Shown piece after piece: positions 18,400 through 27,157 of a stretch of DNA of 64,000 bases. The notes under the pieces are model-generated. The model had not been told where the DNA came from. It ran no database searches and worked only from the letters and a program-made list of their open reading frames with translations. The stretch lies in the NCBI RefSeq assembly GCF_030811715.1, contig NZ_JAUSRH010000006.1, forward strand, positions 161,615-225,614, in the 5' to 3' direction. A program made the position numbers and the translations under genes. This DNA comes from Sinomonas atrocyanea. GTDB taxonomy: Bacteria > Actinomycetota > Actinomycetes > Actinomycetales > Micrococcaceae. The stretch's first letter is position 1; every line of letters starts with the position of its first letter.

Positions 18400-18771
18400 A
18401 TGCGTGCACAGCACCCTGAGCGCGGAGCCGCTGCAGTCGAGTTCGCACTCGTCCTGCCGGCCCTGCTCCTGCTGGTGCTCGGTATCATCGACTTCGGCCG
18501 GATCTTCAGCGCCCAGCAGACGCTCACGTACGCTGCCCGCGCCGGGGCGCGTGTCATGGTCCTGCAGAACAGCCAGACCGCAGCGGTCACCGCCGCGCAG
18601 AATGCGGCCTCCCCGCTCGGCCAGCTCCCGTCGTCGTCGTTCGCCGTCTCGCCGTCGACGTGCACGTCGGGAACGCAGGTGGCCTTCACCGTGAACTACA
18701 CGTTCTCCGGCACCGGCTTCTTCGGCACCTTTCCTCTCCAGGGCAAGGGGGTCATGCTGTGCGGCGGGTGA
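18400..18771 (+). CDS. tadE: TadE-family pseudopilin
   Basis: A 123-residue protein with a pilin-like N-terminus, GAAAVEFALVLPALLLLVLG, then IIDFGR, which is the TadE signature. A short basic leader precedes the likely Gly-Ala processing site. The C-terminal part is a small secreted domain with two cysteines. AAAGGGGAG stands about 6 nt before the ATG. Its stop overlaps the next start (GTGA at 18768). Confidence 0.9.
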   Translation: MRAQHPERGAAAVEFALVLPALLLLVLGIIDFGRIFSAQQTLTYAARAGARVMVLQNSQTAAVTAAQNAASPLGQLPSSSFAVSPSTCTSGTQVAFTVNYTFSGTGFFGTFPLQGKGVMLCGG

Positions 18772-19799
18772 TCGCGAAGTGCGACGGCGGGGCGGACCGT
18801 GAACGAGGGGCCGTCGCCGTGGTGACAGCCCTGCTCTTGGTCGTGCTGCTGGCCGCAGGCGCCCTCGCGGTCGACGGCGGGATGCTCTACGCCAAGCGTG
18901 CGCAGCTCCAGAGCGGCGCGGACGCTGCGGCTATCGCCGTGGCCCAGAAGTGCGGCGCGTCGCTCAGCGACACCCAATGCTCAAGCACCTCCCCGCTTGC
19001 CACCTCGCTCGCGCAGTCCAACATGTACCAGGCGCAGGCCGGCATCGCGTCCCTAACCGTCAACACCACGGCCCAGACCGTCACCGCAGCCACGCAGCCG
19101 CTCCAGCCCGGCATGCAGGCGGGCTCGGTCTCGCTGTTTCTGGCCCAGACGCTGGGCATCACGAGCGCGACGCTGGGAACGACGGCGACGGCGGCGTGGG
19201 GGAGCCCCAGCAAGGGCATCGCCCCGTTCCCGCTGGCCTTCTCCGTGTGCCAGGTCCAGGGCATGGTCGGCGGGGCATACCAGCTGCTTCAGGACCACGG
19301 CTCCGGCGCCAACCCGAGCTGCGGCTACGGCCCCTCCGGGGCGGTGGTCCCGGGAGGGTTCGGCTGGCTCGTGCAGGATCCGAACCAATGCGGTGCGACG
19401 ATCGACATCGCATTGTCCGAGGGCGGCAGCGTCCCCGGCAACAGCGGACCTTCGAACTGCGACACCATCCTCAACCAATGGGCCACCGCGATTCAGGCTG
19501 GCCAGACAGCGGTCGTTCTGCTCCCGGTATTCACAGCAGTGTCGGGAACCGGCAGCTCGGCCATCTACACGCTCGCGGGCTTCGCAGCGTTCAAGGTCCT
19601 CGGCTGGAAATTCTCCGGGGGAACGAGCCTTCCCTCCGTGTACAACAACCAGAACCCCAACGGTTCCTCGGCCTTGGCCTGCACGGGCAACTGCCGCGGG
19701 ATCATCGGCCAGTTCATCAAGTACGTCGACTTGGACAGCGTCTACCAGCTCGGCCCTTCGACAAGCTTCGGCGCGACGATCGTCAAGCTCACCAACTGA
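18768..19799 (+). CDS. TadG-like pilus assembly protein
   Basis: A 343-residue exported protein with one N-terminal membrane helix (about residues 14-38, GAVAVVTALLLVVLLAAGAL), followed by DGGMLYAKRAQLQSGADAAA, the conserved patch of the TadG/Flp-associated family. The remaining 280 residues are extracytoplasmic, Ser/Thr/Gly-rich, with several cysteines. The GTG start overlaps the tadE stop. A homologue with a similar C-terminus (WKFSGG.../WSFPST... then NNQN/NNNG) is in locus 2. No von Willebrand A domain is evident. Confidence 0.82.
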   Translation: MIAKCDGGADRERGAVAVVTALLLVVLLAAGALAVDGGMLYAKRAQLQSGADAAAIAVAQKCGASLSDTQCSSTSPLATSLAQSNMYQAQAGIASLTVNTTAQTVTAATQPLQPGMQAGSVSLFLAQTLGITSATLGTTATAAWGSPSKGIAPFPLAFSVCQVQGMVGGAYQLLQDHGSGANPSCGYGPSGAVVPGGFGWLVQDPNQCGATIDIALSEGGSVPGNSGPSNCDTILNQWATAIQAGQTAVVLLPVFTAVSGTGSSAIYTLAGFAAFKVLGWKFSGGTSLPSVYNNQNPNGSSALACTGNCRGIIGQFIKYVDLDSVYQLGPSTSFGATIVKLTN

Positions 19800-19832
19800 C
19801 CGCACCACCGAACCACCGAACTCAGGAGCATC

Positions 19833-20552
19833 GTGAAGTCCAGACTCGTTGCCGGCGCCGCCGCCCTCGTCGCGGCCATCCTCGGAGTCGTGCTCGTGGT
19901 CGCCTACGCCAACGGCGCCGACGCCCGGGCCCAGGCCGGGATGAAGCCGACCGACGTCCTGGTCGTCACCAAGCCCATCACGCAGGGCGCCCCCGCCGCC
20001 AGCATCGCTGACTCGGTGCAGCTGAAGCCGCTCCCAGCCAGTGCAATCGCGCCGACGGCGCTGCACTCCCTCGACGGAATGTCCGGCAAGGTCGTCTCCG
20101 TCGCGATGCAGCCGGGCGAGCAGCTGCTCTCGGACCACCTCGCCGACCCGAGCACGCTGACCGCCCCCGGCTCGGTGGCGGTGCCGGCGGGCCTCCAGCA
20201 GGTCTCGTTCTCGATCAGCGCAGACCGTGCGGTGGGCGGCAAGCTCCAGGCCGGCGACACCGTGGGCGTCTTCCTCTCCTTCGACCACGGGGCCGTCCCC
20301 ACCGGCGGCCCGGAGTCCACGGCCCTGGTCTACCACTCGGTCCTCATCACCTCGCTGCAGGGTGAGCCCCAGAACCCGGACAACTCCAAGCCGGCAACGG
20401 GCAGCATCACGCTGACCGTCGCGGTCAACGACATCCAGGCCACGAAGATCGTCTTCGCGGCCCAGTGGGGCACCATCTGGCTGAGCAAGGAACAGCCCAA
20501 CCTCCCGCAGACGACCCCGAACCCGATCGACCGATCAAAGGTGTACCAATGA
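19833..20552 (+). CDS. cpaB: CpaB/RcpC-like pilus assembly protein with SAF domain
   Basis: A 239-residue protein with an N-terminal membrane anchor (about residues 4-26) and an SAF-type domain (VLVVTKPITQGAPAASIADSV, then GEQLLSDHL). CpaB/RcpC proteins act outside the membrane in pilus assembly. The GTG start follows CAGGAG by 5 nt. It overlaps the TadZ gene by ATGA. Confidence 0.87.
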   Translation: MKSRLVAGAAALVAAILGVVLVVAYANGADARAQAGMKPTDVLVVTKPITQGAPAASIADSVQLKPLPASAIAPTALHSLDGMSGKVVSVAMQPGEQLLSDHLADPSTLTAPGSVAVPAGLQQVSFSISADRAVGGKLQAGDTVGVFLSFDHGAVPTGGPESTALVYHSVLITSLQGEPQNPDNSKPATGSITLTVAVNDIQATKIVFAAQWGTIWLSKEQPNLPQTTPNPIDRSKVYQ

Positions 20553-21748
20553 GCCGCTTCGTGCTGATCACCCCGAGCCCCGACTTCGCGGAGCGCATGC
20601 GGGCAGCGGTCGAGGGCGCGCTCCCGGGCGGAGTGCACACGGTCCCCACCGCGGAACTGCCCGAGCAGCCCGAGCAGATCTTCGACCTGCTCGGCGGGGT
20701 GCGGCCCGCCGTTGTCGTCCTCGGACCCAGCGTGCCGCTCGACGGCGCGCTGCGCCTCGCAACCGTCTTCGACATCCGCTTCCCCGATGTCTCCATCCTG
20801 CTGGCAGCGGAAGCCGACGCGGAGCTCATGCTCCAGGCCATGCGGGCCGGCATCCGCGACGTGGTGTCTGCCAACGTCGAGCCGGACCAGCTGCGGGTTG
20901 TCCTTCAGCGCTCTGTGCAGACCTCGGAGGGGCGGCGCCGCGAGTCGAGTGTGCCGCCCCCCGCCAAGGACCACCGGGGCCGCGTCATCGGCGTCTTCTC
21001 GCCCAAAGGCGGCGTCGGCAAGACGACGCTCGCGACGAACATCGCCGTCGGCCTCGGCAAGGTCTCGCCCATGAACGTCGTCATCGTCGACCTCGACCTC
21101 CAGTTCGGCGATGTCGCCTCCGGACTCGATCTCGATCCCGAGCACACCGTCACGGACGCCGTCTCCCGCGCAGCGGCCCAGGACTCACTCGTGCTCAAGG
21201 CATTCCTCACGCTCCACCCGGCCGGGATCTACGCCCTGTGCGCGCCCCGCGATCCAGTCGAGGCGGACCACATCACGCCAGAGCAGGTCGCGCGCCTCGT
21301 CCGCCAGCTCGCCGACCAGTTCGACTACGTCATCGTGGACACTGCGCCGGGACTGGGCGAGTGCACGCTCTCGGCGCTCGAGGAGTGCACCGACGGCGTG
21401 TGGGTCACTGGTATGGACGTCCCGGGCGTACGCGGCCTGCGCTCGAGCCTCGACGTCCTGAGCCGGCTCGGGCTCCTCCCCGAGACGCGCCACCTCGTGA
21501 TCAACATGGCCGACGCGAAGGCCGACCTGAGCGTGCGCGACGTCGAGGCAACCGTCGGGGTTCCGGTCGACGTGAGCGTCCCCCGCTCGCGCTGGGTCTC
21601 CTACTCGACCAATCGTGGAGTCCCTGTCCTCCAGTCCAGCCGCCGTGACAAGGCAACGACCGCTCTCGGCTATGTCGTCGACAGGTTCACTCCCGACGGC
21701 ACTGCCAAAGCACGCCGCCGTCTCCACCGAAGGGTTGTGGTCTCATGA
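20549..21748 (+). CDS. tadZ: TadZ/CpaE-like ParA/MinD ATPase
   Basis: A 399-residue protein. An N-terminal receiver-like domain (about 1-135) lacks the full phosphorylation site set. A MinD/ParA-type ATPase follows, with the deviant Walker A KGGVGKTT (signature Lys153, Lys158) and DLDLQFGDVASGLDLDPE. TadZ localises the pilus machine in the cell. The start overlaps cpaB and the end overlaps tadA, both by ATGA, so translation is coupled. Confidence 0.9.
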   Translation: MSRFVLITPSPDFAERMRAAVEGALPGGVHTVPTAELPEQPEQIFDLLGGVRPAVVVLGPSVPLDGALRLATVFDIRFPDVSILLAAEADAELMLQAMRAGIRDVVSANVEPDQLRVVLQRSVQTSEGRRRESSVPPPAKDHRGRVIGVFSPKGGVGKTTLATNIAVGLGKVSPMNVVIVDLDLQFGDVASGLDLDPEHTVTDAVSRAAAQDSLVLKAFLTLHPAGIYALCAPRDPVEADHITPEQVARLVRQLADQFDYVIVDTAPGLGECTLSALEECTDGVWVTGMDVPGVRGLRSSLDVLSRLGLLPETRHLVINMADAKADLSVRDVEATVGVPVDVSVPRSRWVSYSTNRGVPVLQSSRRDKATTALGYVVDRFTPDGTAKARRRLHRRVVVS

Positions 21749-23187
21749 AGCTCTCCGAACGCATCAGCATCGCCGAGGGCCGCCCGGCCCCCGCCGCCCC
21801 AACTGCGGCTTTCAGCGCCGTGGACCCCGACGCGCACGTCGTTCCCGCCGCGGCGCCCGGGGGCCCGGCCGTGGCCGCCGCGCCGGCGGCCACGGACGCC
21901 CTCGCTGGCCTCAAGCAGCGCGCTGCCGAGGCCCTGTTCGAGCGGATGGGCTCGCGCTTCGGCGACTCGGGGGCCACCGAGGAAGAGCTGCGCTCCGCCG
22001 CCCGGGACGAGCTCACCGAGGTCATCGACGCCGAGCGCGTCCCGCTCAGTGCCACCGAGCGGACGCGCCTGCTGCGCGACATCGAGGACGACGTCCTCGG
22101 CTACGGTCCGCTCCAGCGGCTCCTCGACGACGACGACGTCACCGAGATCATGGTCAACCGCCACGACCAGATCTACATCGAGCGCAAGGGCCATCTGGTG
22201 CTCGCAGAGCAGCAATTCCGCTCGGAGCAGCAGCTGCGCACGGTCATCGAGCGCATCGTCTCCCGTGTCGGGCGCCGCATCGACGAATCGTCCCCCCTCG
22301 TGGACGCCCGCCTGGCCGACGGCTCCCGCGTCAACGCCGTGATCCCCCCTCTGGCCGTCGGCGGCTCCTCGCTCACCATCCGAAAGTTCGGGAAGGTCCC
22401 GCTCACGGTGCGGGACCTCATCGGCTTCGGAACCCTCACTCTCGAGATGGCCGAGCTCCTCCAGGCATGCGTCAAGGCCAAGCTGAACATCATCGTCTCG
22501 GGAGGTACCGGCACAGGAAAGACGACCCTGCTGAACGTGCTCTCATCCTTCATCCCGGACGACGAGCGCATCGTCACCATTGAGGACGCCGTGGAGTTGC
22601 AGATCCAGCAGGAGCACGTGGTCCGGCTCGAGAGCCGGCCGCAGAACACCGAGGGCAAGGGTGAGATCACCATCCGCGACCTCGTCCGCAACTCCCTGCG
22701 CATGCGGCCCGATCGCATCGTGGTGGGCGAGGTCCGCGGCGGAGAGTCCCTCGACATGCTCCAGGCCATGAACACTGGCCACGACGGCTCCCTCTCGACC
22801 GTGCACTCCAACTCCCCCCGCGACGCGATCGCGCGCCTCGAGACCCTCGTGCTCATGGCCGGCATGGACCTGCCCCTGCGCGCCATCCGCGAGCAGATCG
22901 CCTCGGCCGTGAACCTCATCGTGCAGATCTCCCGCCTGCGCGACGGCACCCGCCGCATCACCCACGTCACCGAGGTCCAGGGCATGGAGGGCGAGATCGT
23001 CACGCTCCAGGACGCGTTCGTCTTCGACTACGGTGCGGGAGTAGACGGGCACGGCCGTTTCCTCGGCAAGCCCATCGCCACGGGAGTGCGGCCGCGGTTC
23101 CTCGAGCGCTTCGAGGACCTCGGCATCCACGTCCGCCCGAGTGTGTTCGCCTCGGCCGCCCAGCCTCAGGAGCAGCCGTGGAAATGA
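21745..23187 (+). CDS. tadA: TadA/CpaF secretion ATPase
   Basis: A 480-residue hexameric ATPase that powers Flp pilus assembly. The Walker A is GGTGTGKTT (Lys259). The Walker B region is [20 protein letters not shown], followed by the His box [14 protein letters not shown] long Ala/Pro-rich N-terminus (about 1-60) precedes the CpaF core. It is cytoplasmic, docking on TadB/TadC. The gene ends 10 nt inside tadB. Confidence 0.94.
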   Translation: MKLSERISIAEGRPAPAAPTAAFSAVDPDAHVVPAAAPGGPAVAAAPAATDALAGLKQRAAEALFERMGSRFGDSGATEEELRSAARDELTEVIDAERVPLSATERTRLLRDIEDDVLGYGPLQRLLDDDDVTEIMVNRHDQIYIERKGHLVLAEQQFRSEQQLRTVIERIVSRVGRRIDESSPLVDARLADGSRVNAVIPPLAVGGSSLTIRKFGKVPLTVRDLIGFGTLTLEMAELLQACVKAKLNIIVSGGTGTGKTTLLNVLSSFIPDDERIVTIEDAVELQIQQEHVVRLESRPQNTEGKGEITIRDLVRNSLRMRPDRIVVGEVRGGESLDMLQAMNTGHDGSLSTVHSNSPRDAIARLETLVLMAGMDLPLRAIREQIASAVNLIVQISRLRDGTRRITHVTEVQGMEGEIVTLQDAFVFDYGAGVDGHGRFLGKPIATGVRPRFLERFEDLGIHVRPSVFASAAQPQEQPWK

Positions 23188-24110
23188 TGCTCGCCTGCGG
23201 CCTCATCCTCGCCAGCGGCCTCATCTCAACCCTCCTCGCCCTGCGTCCGGGGCATCGCGCCCTCCCCGCCTCCCGGCGCCGTCCTCCCGCCGCCTCCAAC
23301 GGAACGGGCTTCGGGCGCGCCGCGGCCGGGTTCGCAGACGCCCTCCAGAGATGGATCTCGGCGCGGCGCTTCCGCGTCGTCTCCCCCGAGTCACTCGACC
23401 TCGCCGGGCTGCGCGTCCGCCAGGCCGACCTGCTCATCTGGGTGATCGCAGGCGCAGCCATGGGCATCGCCCTCGGCCTCCTCGGCGGCAGCCTCGGGAT
23501 CGGCATCCTGCTCGCGCTCCTCGCGCCGGTCGCTCCGCACCTGCTCGTGCGCTCCCGGATCGGCAAGCGCCGCAAGCGGTTCGACACCCAGCTCCCGGAC
23601 ACCCTGAACCTGCTCGCAGGGGGCCTGCGCGCCGGCCACAGCATCCTGAGGGCGATCGACGCGGCCGCCGCCGAGAGCCCGGAGCCGACGGCGAACGAGA
23701 TGCGCCGCCTCGTTCACGAGACCGCGCTGGGCCGCGACCTGCTCGCCTCTCTGCAGGACACCTCCACGCGGATGCGGAACGAGGACTTCGTCTGGGTCGC
23801 ACAGGCCATCCAGATCAACCGGGAGGTCGGCGGCAACCTCGCCGACGTCCTCGACCAGGTCAACGAGACCATCCGCGAGCGAAGCGAGATCAAAGGCCAC
23901 ATCTCGGCGCTGGCCGCGGAAGGCAAGTTCTCCGCGTACATCCTTATGGCGCTGCCCATCGGCATCGTCGTCATGCTCATGCTGGTCAATCCCAGCTACA
24001 TGACCCCCATGTTCACAGACCCGCTCGGCTGGGCGATGATCGGCGCGTCCGTGGTGCTCATGGGCATCGGCGGGTTCTGGCTGAAGAAGATCATCACCAT
24101 CCAGTTCTAG
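23178..24110 (+). CDS. tadB: TadB, GspF-type membrane platform protein
   Basis: A 310-residue integral membrane protein. The T2SSF domain (about residues 135-265) includes QLPDTLNLLAGGLRAGHSIL and WVAQAIQINREVGGNLADVL, the TadB hallmark. The N-terminus has a membrane helix, two more lie at about 82-115, and a further pair closes the protein. It forms the assembly platform with TadC above the TadA ATPase. It starts with GTG inside the tadA end. Confidence 0.92.
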   Translation: MEMMLACGLILASGLISTLLALRPGHRALPASRRRPPAASNGTGFGRAAAGFADALQRWISARRFRVVSPESLDLAGLRVRQADLLIWVIAGAAMGIALGLLGGSLGIGILLALLAPVAPHLLVRSRIGKRRKRFDTQLPDTLNLLAGGLRAGHSILRAIDAAAAESPEPTANEMRRLVHETALGRDLLASLQDTSTRMRNEDFVWVAQAIQINREVGGNLADVLDQVNETIRERSEIKGHISALAAEGKFSAYILMALPIGIVVMLMLVNPSYMTPMFTDPLGWAMIGASVVLMGIGGFWLKKIITIQF

Positions 24111-24119
24111 GAAGCAGCT

Positions 24120-25010
24120 ATGGCCATCCCCCTCCTCGCAGCCGCTGTCGTCGGCGCCGCCCTCGCGGCCCTATGCTGGTCCCTCCTCTCGGTCGACCGT
24201 GTCGGGTTCCGCGCAATCCGGACGAACCTCGGCCGCGGCATCGCCCCCGCCGCCACGGCGCCGCAGACGAGCCCGGACCTCAGCGCCGTCCTCGAGGGGA
24301 TCACCCGTCGACTCACTCCCGCGGCCTACGTCCGCCGCCTCGACAGGCTCCTCATGCACGCGGGTCGACCGGCGTCCCTCCCTCTCGGACGCCTCCTCGC
24401 CGCGAAGCCCGCCCTCGCCCTCCTGGGCGCAGTGTCCGGCCTGCTCGTGCTGTCGCTCGACTCGATCCCCACGTTCCGGCTCATCGCACTGTTCCTGGTG
24501 GTCTTCGGATACATGGTTCCCGACCTCATGCTCCTGAGCCGCGGCATGGAACGCCAGAAGATCATTCAGCGCGACCTCCCCAACACTCTCGACCAGCTCC
24601 TCATCTCGGTCGAAGCCGGCCTCGGCTTCGAAGCCGCCCTCGCCCGGGCAAGCTCGAACGGCAAGGGCCCGCTCGCTGAAGAACTCGCGCGCACCCTCCA
24701 GGACATGCAGGTCGGCCGGTCCCGGCGCGAGGCCTACCTCGGCCTCGCCGAACGCACCACAGCAGCAGAGGTCCGTAGCTTCGTCCAGGCCGTCGTCCAG
24801 GCCGACGCGTACGGCATCGCGATCGCCCGGGTGCTCCACATCCAGGCCAAGGCCATGCGCGTCAAACGCCGTCAGCGCGCCGAGGAACAGGCGATGAAGC
24901 TCCCCGTCAAGGTGCTCTTCCCGTTGCTCTTCTTCATCTTTCCGGTGCTGTTCATCGCGATCCTCGGACCCGCTGTCATCAACACCATCGCAACGTTGTC
25001 GGGGCGGTAG
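24120..25010 (+). CDS. tadC: TadC, GspF-type membrane platform protein
   Basis: A 296-residue partner of TadB. The core has LPNTLDQLLISVEAGLGFEA, TLQDMQVGRSRREAYLGLAE and QADAYGIAIARVL, then KVLFPLLFFIFPVLFIAILG as the last helix. GGAAGC lies before the ATG. It is 9 bp after tadB. A fragment of a paralogue lies at 15072-15269 on the other strand. Confidence 0.92.
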   Translation: MAIPLLAAAVVGAALAALCWSLLSVDRVGFRAIRTNLGRGIAPAATAPQTSPDLSAVLEGITRRLTPAAYVRRLDRLLMHAGRPASLPLGRLLAAKPALALLGAVSGLLVLSLDSIPTFRLIALFLVVFGYMVPDLMLLSRGMERQKIIQRDLPNTLDQLLISVEAGLGFEAALARASSNGKGPLAEELARTLQDMQVGRSRREAYLGLAERTTAAEVRSFVQAVVQADAYGIAIARVLHIQAKAMRVKRRQRAEEQAMKLPVKVLFPLLFFIFPVLFIAILGPAVINTIATLSGR

Positions 25011-25013
25011 CGC

Positions 25014-25445
25014 ATGGGCACGAAACAGACCGTCGTGACCGCGCCCGGCAGAGTGTCCGAGAGGGCAGGCGGCGTCCAGCCGCTCGTGGACCCCGCGGCC
25101 CTGCAGGGGCTCGCCGAGGACGTCGGCCCCGAGACGGCGGCGTCATTCTCACGCGCCTTCGTGCGCCTCTGGCCGCGACGCCGTGACAGCCTCATCGCCG
25201 CCCTCGGACAGGACGACTACGGTGCCGCACACGACGCTGCCCTCAGCCTGCGGAGCTCCTCTGCGATGGTCGGAGCCTCCCGACTCGCCGGGCTCGCCGG
25301 GCAGCTCGAACGGTGCTTGCGTGCGGAAGGCACAGTCGCTGCGGCAAGGTTTCTCCCGTCGATTCTCGAGTGCGGGCCCCCCACCCTGTTGCGGCTGTCC
25401 AATGACAGCAGCGTGAGCATAGGGGGACCCGGCGAACTGCAGTAA
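25014..25445 (+). CDS. Degenerate HPt-like domain protein at the end of Tad locus 1
   Basis: A 143-residue helical protein. Residues 60-110 match an HPt helical bundle (AAHDAALSLRSSSAMVGASR). In canonical HPt proteins the motif is AHxLKGSSxxxGA; here the phosphorylatable His is Leu77, Lys is Arg80 and Gly is Ser81, so phosphotransfer by the usual route should be lost. His73, four residues upstream, could be a different site. The gene begins 3 bp after tadC and should be part of the pilus operon. Its function is unknown; a binding scaffold is one possibility. Confidence 0.68.
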   Translation: MGTKQTVVTAPGRVSERAGGVQPLVDPAALQGLAEDVGPETAASFSRAFVRLWPRRRDSLIAALGQDDYGAAHDAALSLRSSSAMVGASRLAGLAGQLERCLRAEGTVAAARFLPSILECGPPTLLRLSNDSSVSIGGPGELQ

Positions 25446-25513
25446 TCCGTTTGCTGAGTCCGGCGACCACGCCGGCGGGCGCTCCCGGGAAGGGCTGCGA
25501 ACGAAGATTCACC

Positions 25514-25678
25514 ACGCCTGTTGAGGTTGCCGCCGAGCGCGCTGGCCGCACCGATGATCACGACCGCGATGGCGACCATGATGCGGTACGCGACGGCGAT
25601 GGCGCCCTGCACGCCTGAGAGGGTGCGCTCCTTGAGCTTGAGGCCGGCGACGTGCAGGGGGGCCATGCTGGAAAGCAT
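25514..25678 (-). pseudogene. Decayed Flp pilin gene, antisense to locus 1
   Basis: On the - strand, 55 codons beginning MLSSMAPLHVAGLKLKERTL align with flp1 (MLSLIASLHVLGIKAKERFL). The processing site and start of the mature pilin have changed from GATAVEYG to GAIAVAYR: Glu5 is Ala, and one residue is missing in the hydrophobic helix. After GGNLN the frame runs into unrelated sequence. The essential Glu5 loss means it cannot be a normal pilin. Confidence 0.8.
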
Positions 25679-25850
25679 CTTGTGCTCCTGGGGTGTGTGG
25701 TGGTTGTCGTCGGCTGGTCCGATCACCAGCTCCACCATCGACGTCAGGGAGGCGGCTCGGCGCGGGGTGCCGAGCTGGAGCGAAGCTCGCGGAAGCGTCG
25801 CCAGGCGGGCGGTTCCTGCGGTTCCGCGGCGGCGTTCCTGCGTGAATCCT

Positions 25851-25856
25851 TAGACT
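25851..25856 (+). promoter_or_regulatory. -10 element for leaderless truA
   Basis: TAGACT ends 7 nt before the truA ATG at 25864, placing the transcript start at or next to the A of the start codon. No recognisable -35 was seen. Confidence 0.5.
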
Positions 25857-25863
25857 GGCAGGC

Positions 25864-26745
25864 ATGACTTCTGAGCCCTCCACGGTGCGTGTGCGCCTCG
25901 ATCTGGCGTACGACGGCGCCCCGTTCAGCGGGTGGGCGGTGCAGCCGGGGCGCCGCACGGCGCAGGGGTCCCTCGAGGAGGCGCTCGCGCTGATCCTGCG
26001 CCGGCCGGTCCGGGTGGTCGTGGCCGGCCGCACCGACGCCGGGGTGCACGCCCGCGGGCAAGTGGTGCACCTGGACCTCGCGCCCGCGGAGTGGGACGGG
26101 CTCGCGCGGCGCTCGTCCGAGGCGCCCGAGGAGGTCCTCGTGCGGCGGCTGCGCGGTGCCCTGAGCCGGGTGCTCGGGGAGGAGACGGGCGCGCTCGAGG
26201 TGCGCAGCGCCGTCGTGCCTCCGGCCGGGTTCGACGCGCGGTTCTCGGCGCTGTGGCGGCGCTACTCCTACCGGATCGCGGACGGCCCCGAGGACTGGGA
26301 TCCGGTGCTGCGCGGGATCACGCTGTGGCACCGCGCGGCCGTCGACGTGGGGCGGATGAACGCCGCCGCGGACCAGTTGCTGGGCCTGGGCGACTTCCTC
26401 GCGTTCTGCAAGCCGCGCGAGGGGTCAACCACGGTGCGCACGCTGCAGGAGTTCGCGTTCGAGCGGACGGACGACGGCGTGGTGGTCGCCCGGGTGCGGG
26501 CCGACGCCTTCTGCCACAACATGGTCCGGGCCCTGATCGGCTCTGCGCTGCGCGTGGGGGAGGGGCTCGAGTCCGTGGAGTGGCTGCACGAGCGGATGCT
26601 CGCCCGGGTGCGGGACGCGAAGACGCGGCTCGCGCCGGCGCACCCGCTCGTGCTCGAGGCGGTCGGGTACCCCGAGTCGGCAGCGGAGATGGCCGAGCGG
26701 GCGGAGCTCACGCGGGCGCTGCGGGAGGAGATCCCGGGCGGTTGA
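25864..26745 (+). CDS. truA: tRNA pseudouridine synthase A
   Basis: A 293-residue enzyme that makes pseudouridine at positions 38-40 of the tRNA anticodon stem. The catalytic aspartate is Asp58 in GRTDAGVHA. The family motifs FCKP and FCHNMVRALIG occur in the second half. In related actinobacteria it directly follows rplQ; here 13.8 kb separates them. No GGAGG precedes the ATG, but a TAGACT hexamer 7 nt upstream fits leaderless transcription. Confidence 0.95.
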   Translation: MTSEPSTVRVRLDLAYDGAPFSGWAVQPGRRTAQGSLEEALALILRRPVRVVVAGRTDAGVHARGQVVHLDLAPAEWDGLARRSSEAPEEVLVRRLRGALSRVLGEETGALEVRSAVVPPAGFDARFSALWRRYSYRIADGPEDWDPVLRGITLWHRAAVDVGRMNAAADQLLGLGDFLAFCKPREGSTTVRTLQEFAFERTDDGVVVARVRADAFCHNMVRALIGSALRVGEGLESVEWLHERMLARVRDAKTRLAPAHPLVLEAVGYPESAAEMAERAELTRALREEIPGG

Positions 26746-26757
26746 GGGGGTCGAACC

Positions 26758-26913
26758 CTACGCGATCAGGATCTGCATCCCGATGTTCAGGCCGAGGAAC
26801 ACCCAGCCCATCATCGCGAAGTGCTTCAGGCGCGGGGCGGGCCACTTCGCGGCCAGCCAGAGTCCGAGGAGGAGGCCGTTGATCGCGGTGCCGTACGAGA
26901 TGAGCGCGATCAT
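26758..26913 (-). CDS. Small two-helix membrane protein
   Basis: A 51-residue protein with two hydrophobic segments (about 3-22 and 36-50) separated by KWPAPRLKH. The ATG at 26913 has GAGGG 5 nt upstream; an in-frame ATG at 26925 would add four residues. It is convergent with truA with only 12 bp between stops. No family assignment could be made. Confidence 0.55.
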   Translation of the reverse strand: MIALISYGTAINGLLLGLWLAAKWPAPRLKHFAMMGWVFLGLNIGMQILIA

Positions 26914-27088
26914 GACGGCCCTCATGGGAGCAGCCCCGTCGTCGCGCCGGCTCGGGTCTGGGTGTCGCGGCCCATGTCTTCTCCGTCCAGAAGAGCGTGG
27001 CCTCGGGGTAGCCTGCCCAGACGTCCCAGAGGTGACCCCCAGCGTAAGCGCTCGGCTGGCCGGCGGGCAATGGCGCCGACGGCATTGA

Positions 27089-27127
27089 GGAGTTCCCTCC
27101 CGACTCTGGGCATCGGGAGGGAACTCC
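27089..27127. terminator. Hairpin A, paralogous to 28075-28111
   Basis: A perfect 14-bp stem (27089-27102 with 27114-27127) with an 11-nt loop ending CTCTGGGCAT. It lies just after the stop of the NERD-like gene. Its sequence is homologous to hairpin B, with paired substitutions that keep the stem intact. Confidence 0.75.
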
Positions 27128-27157
27128 GGCTTGGAGGGACCTCGCGGTTCCGGCGGC

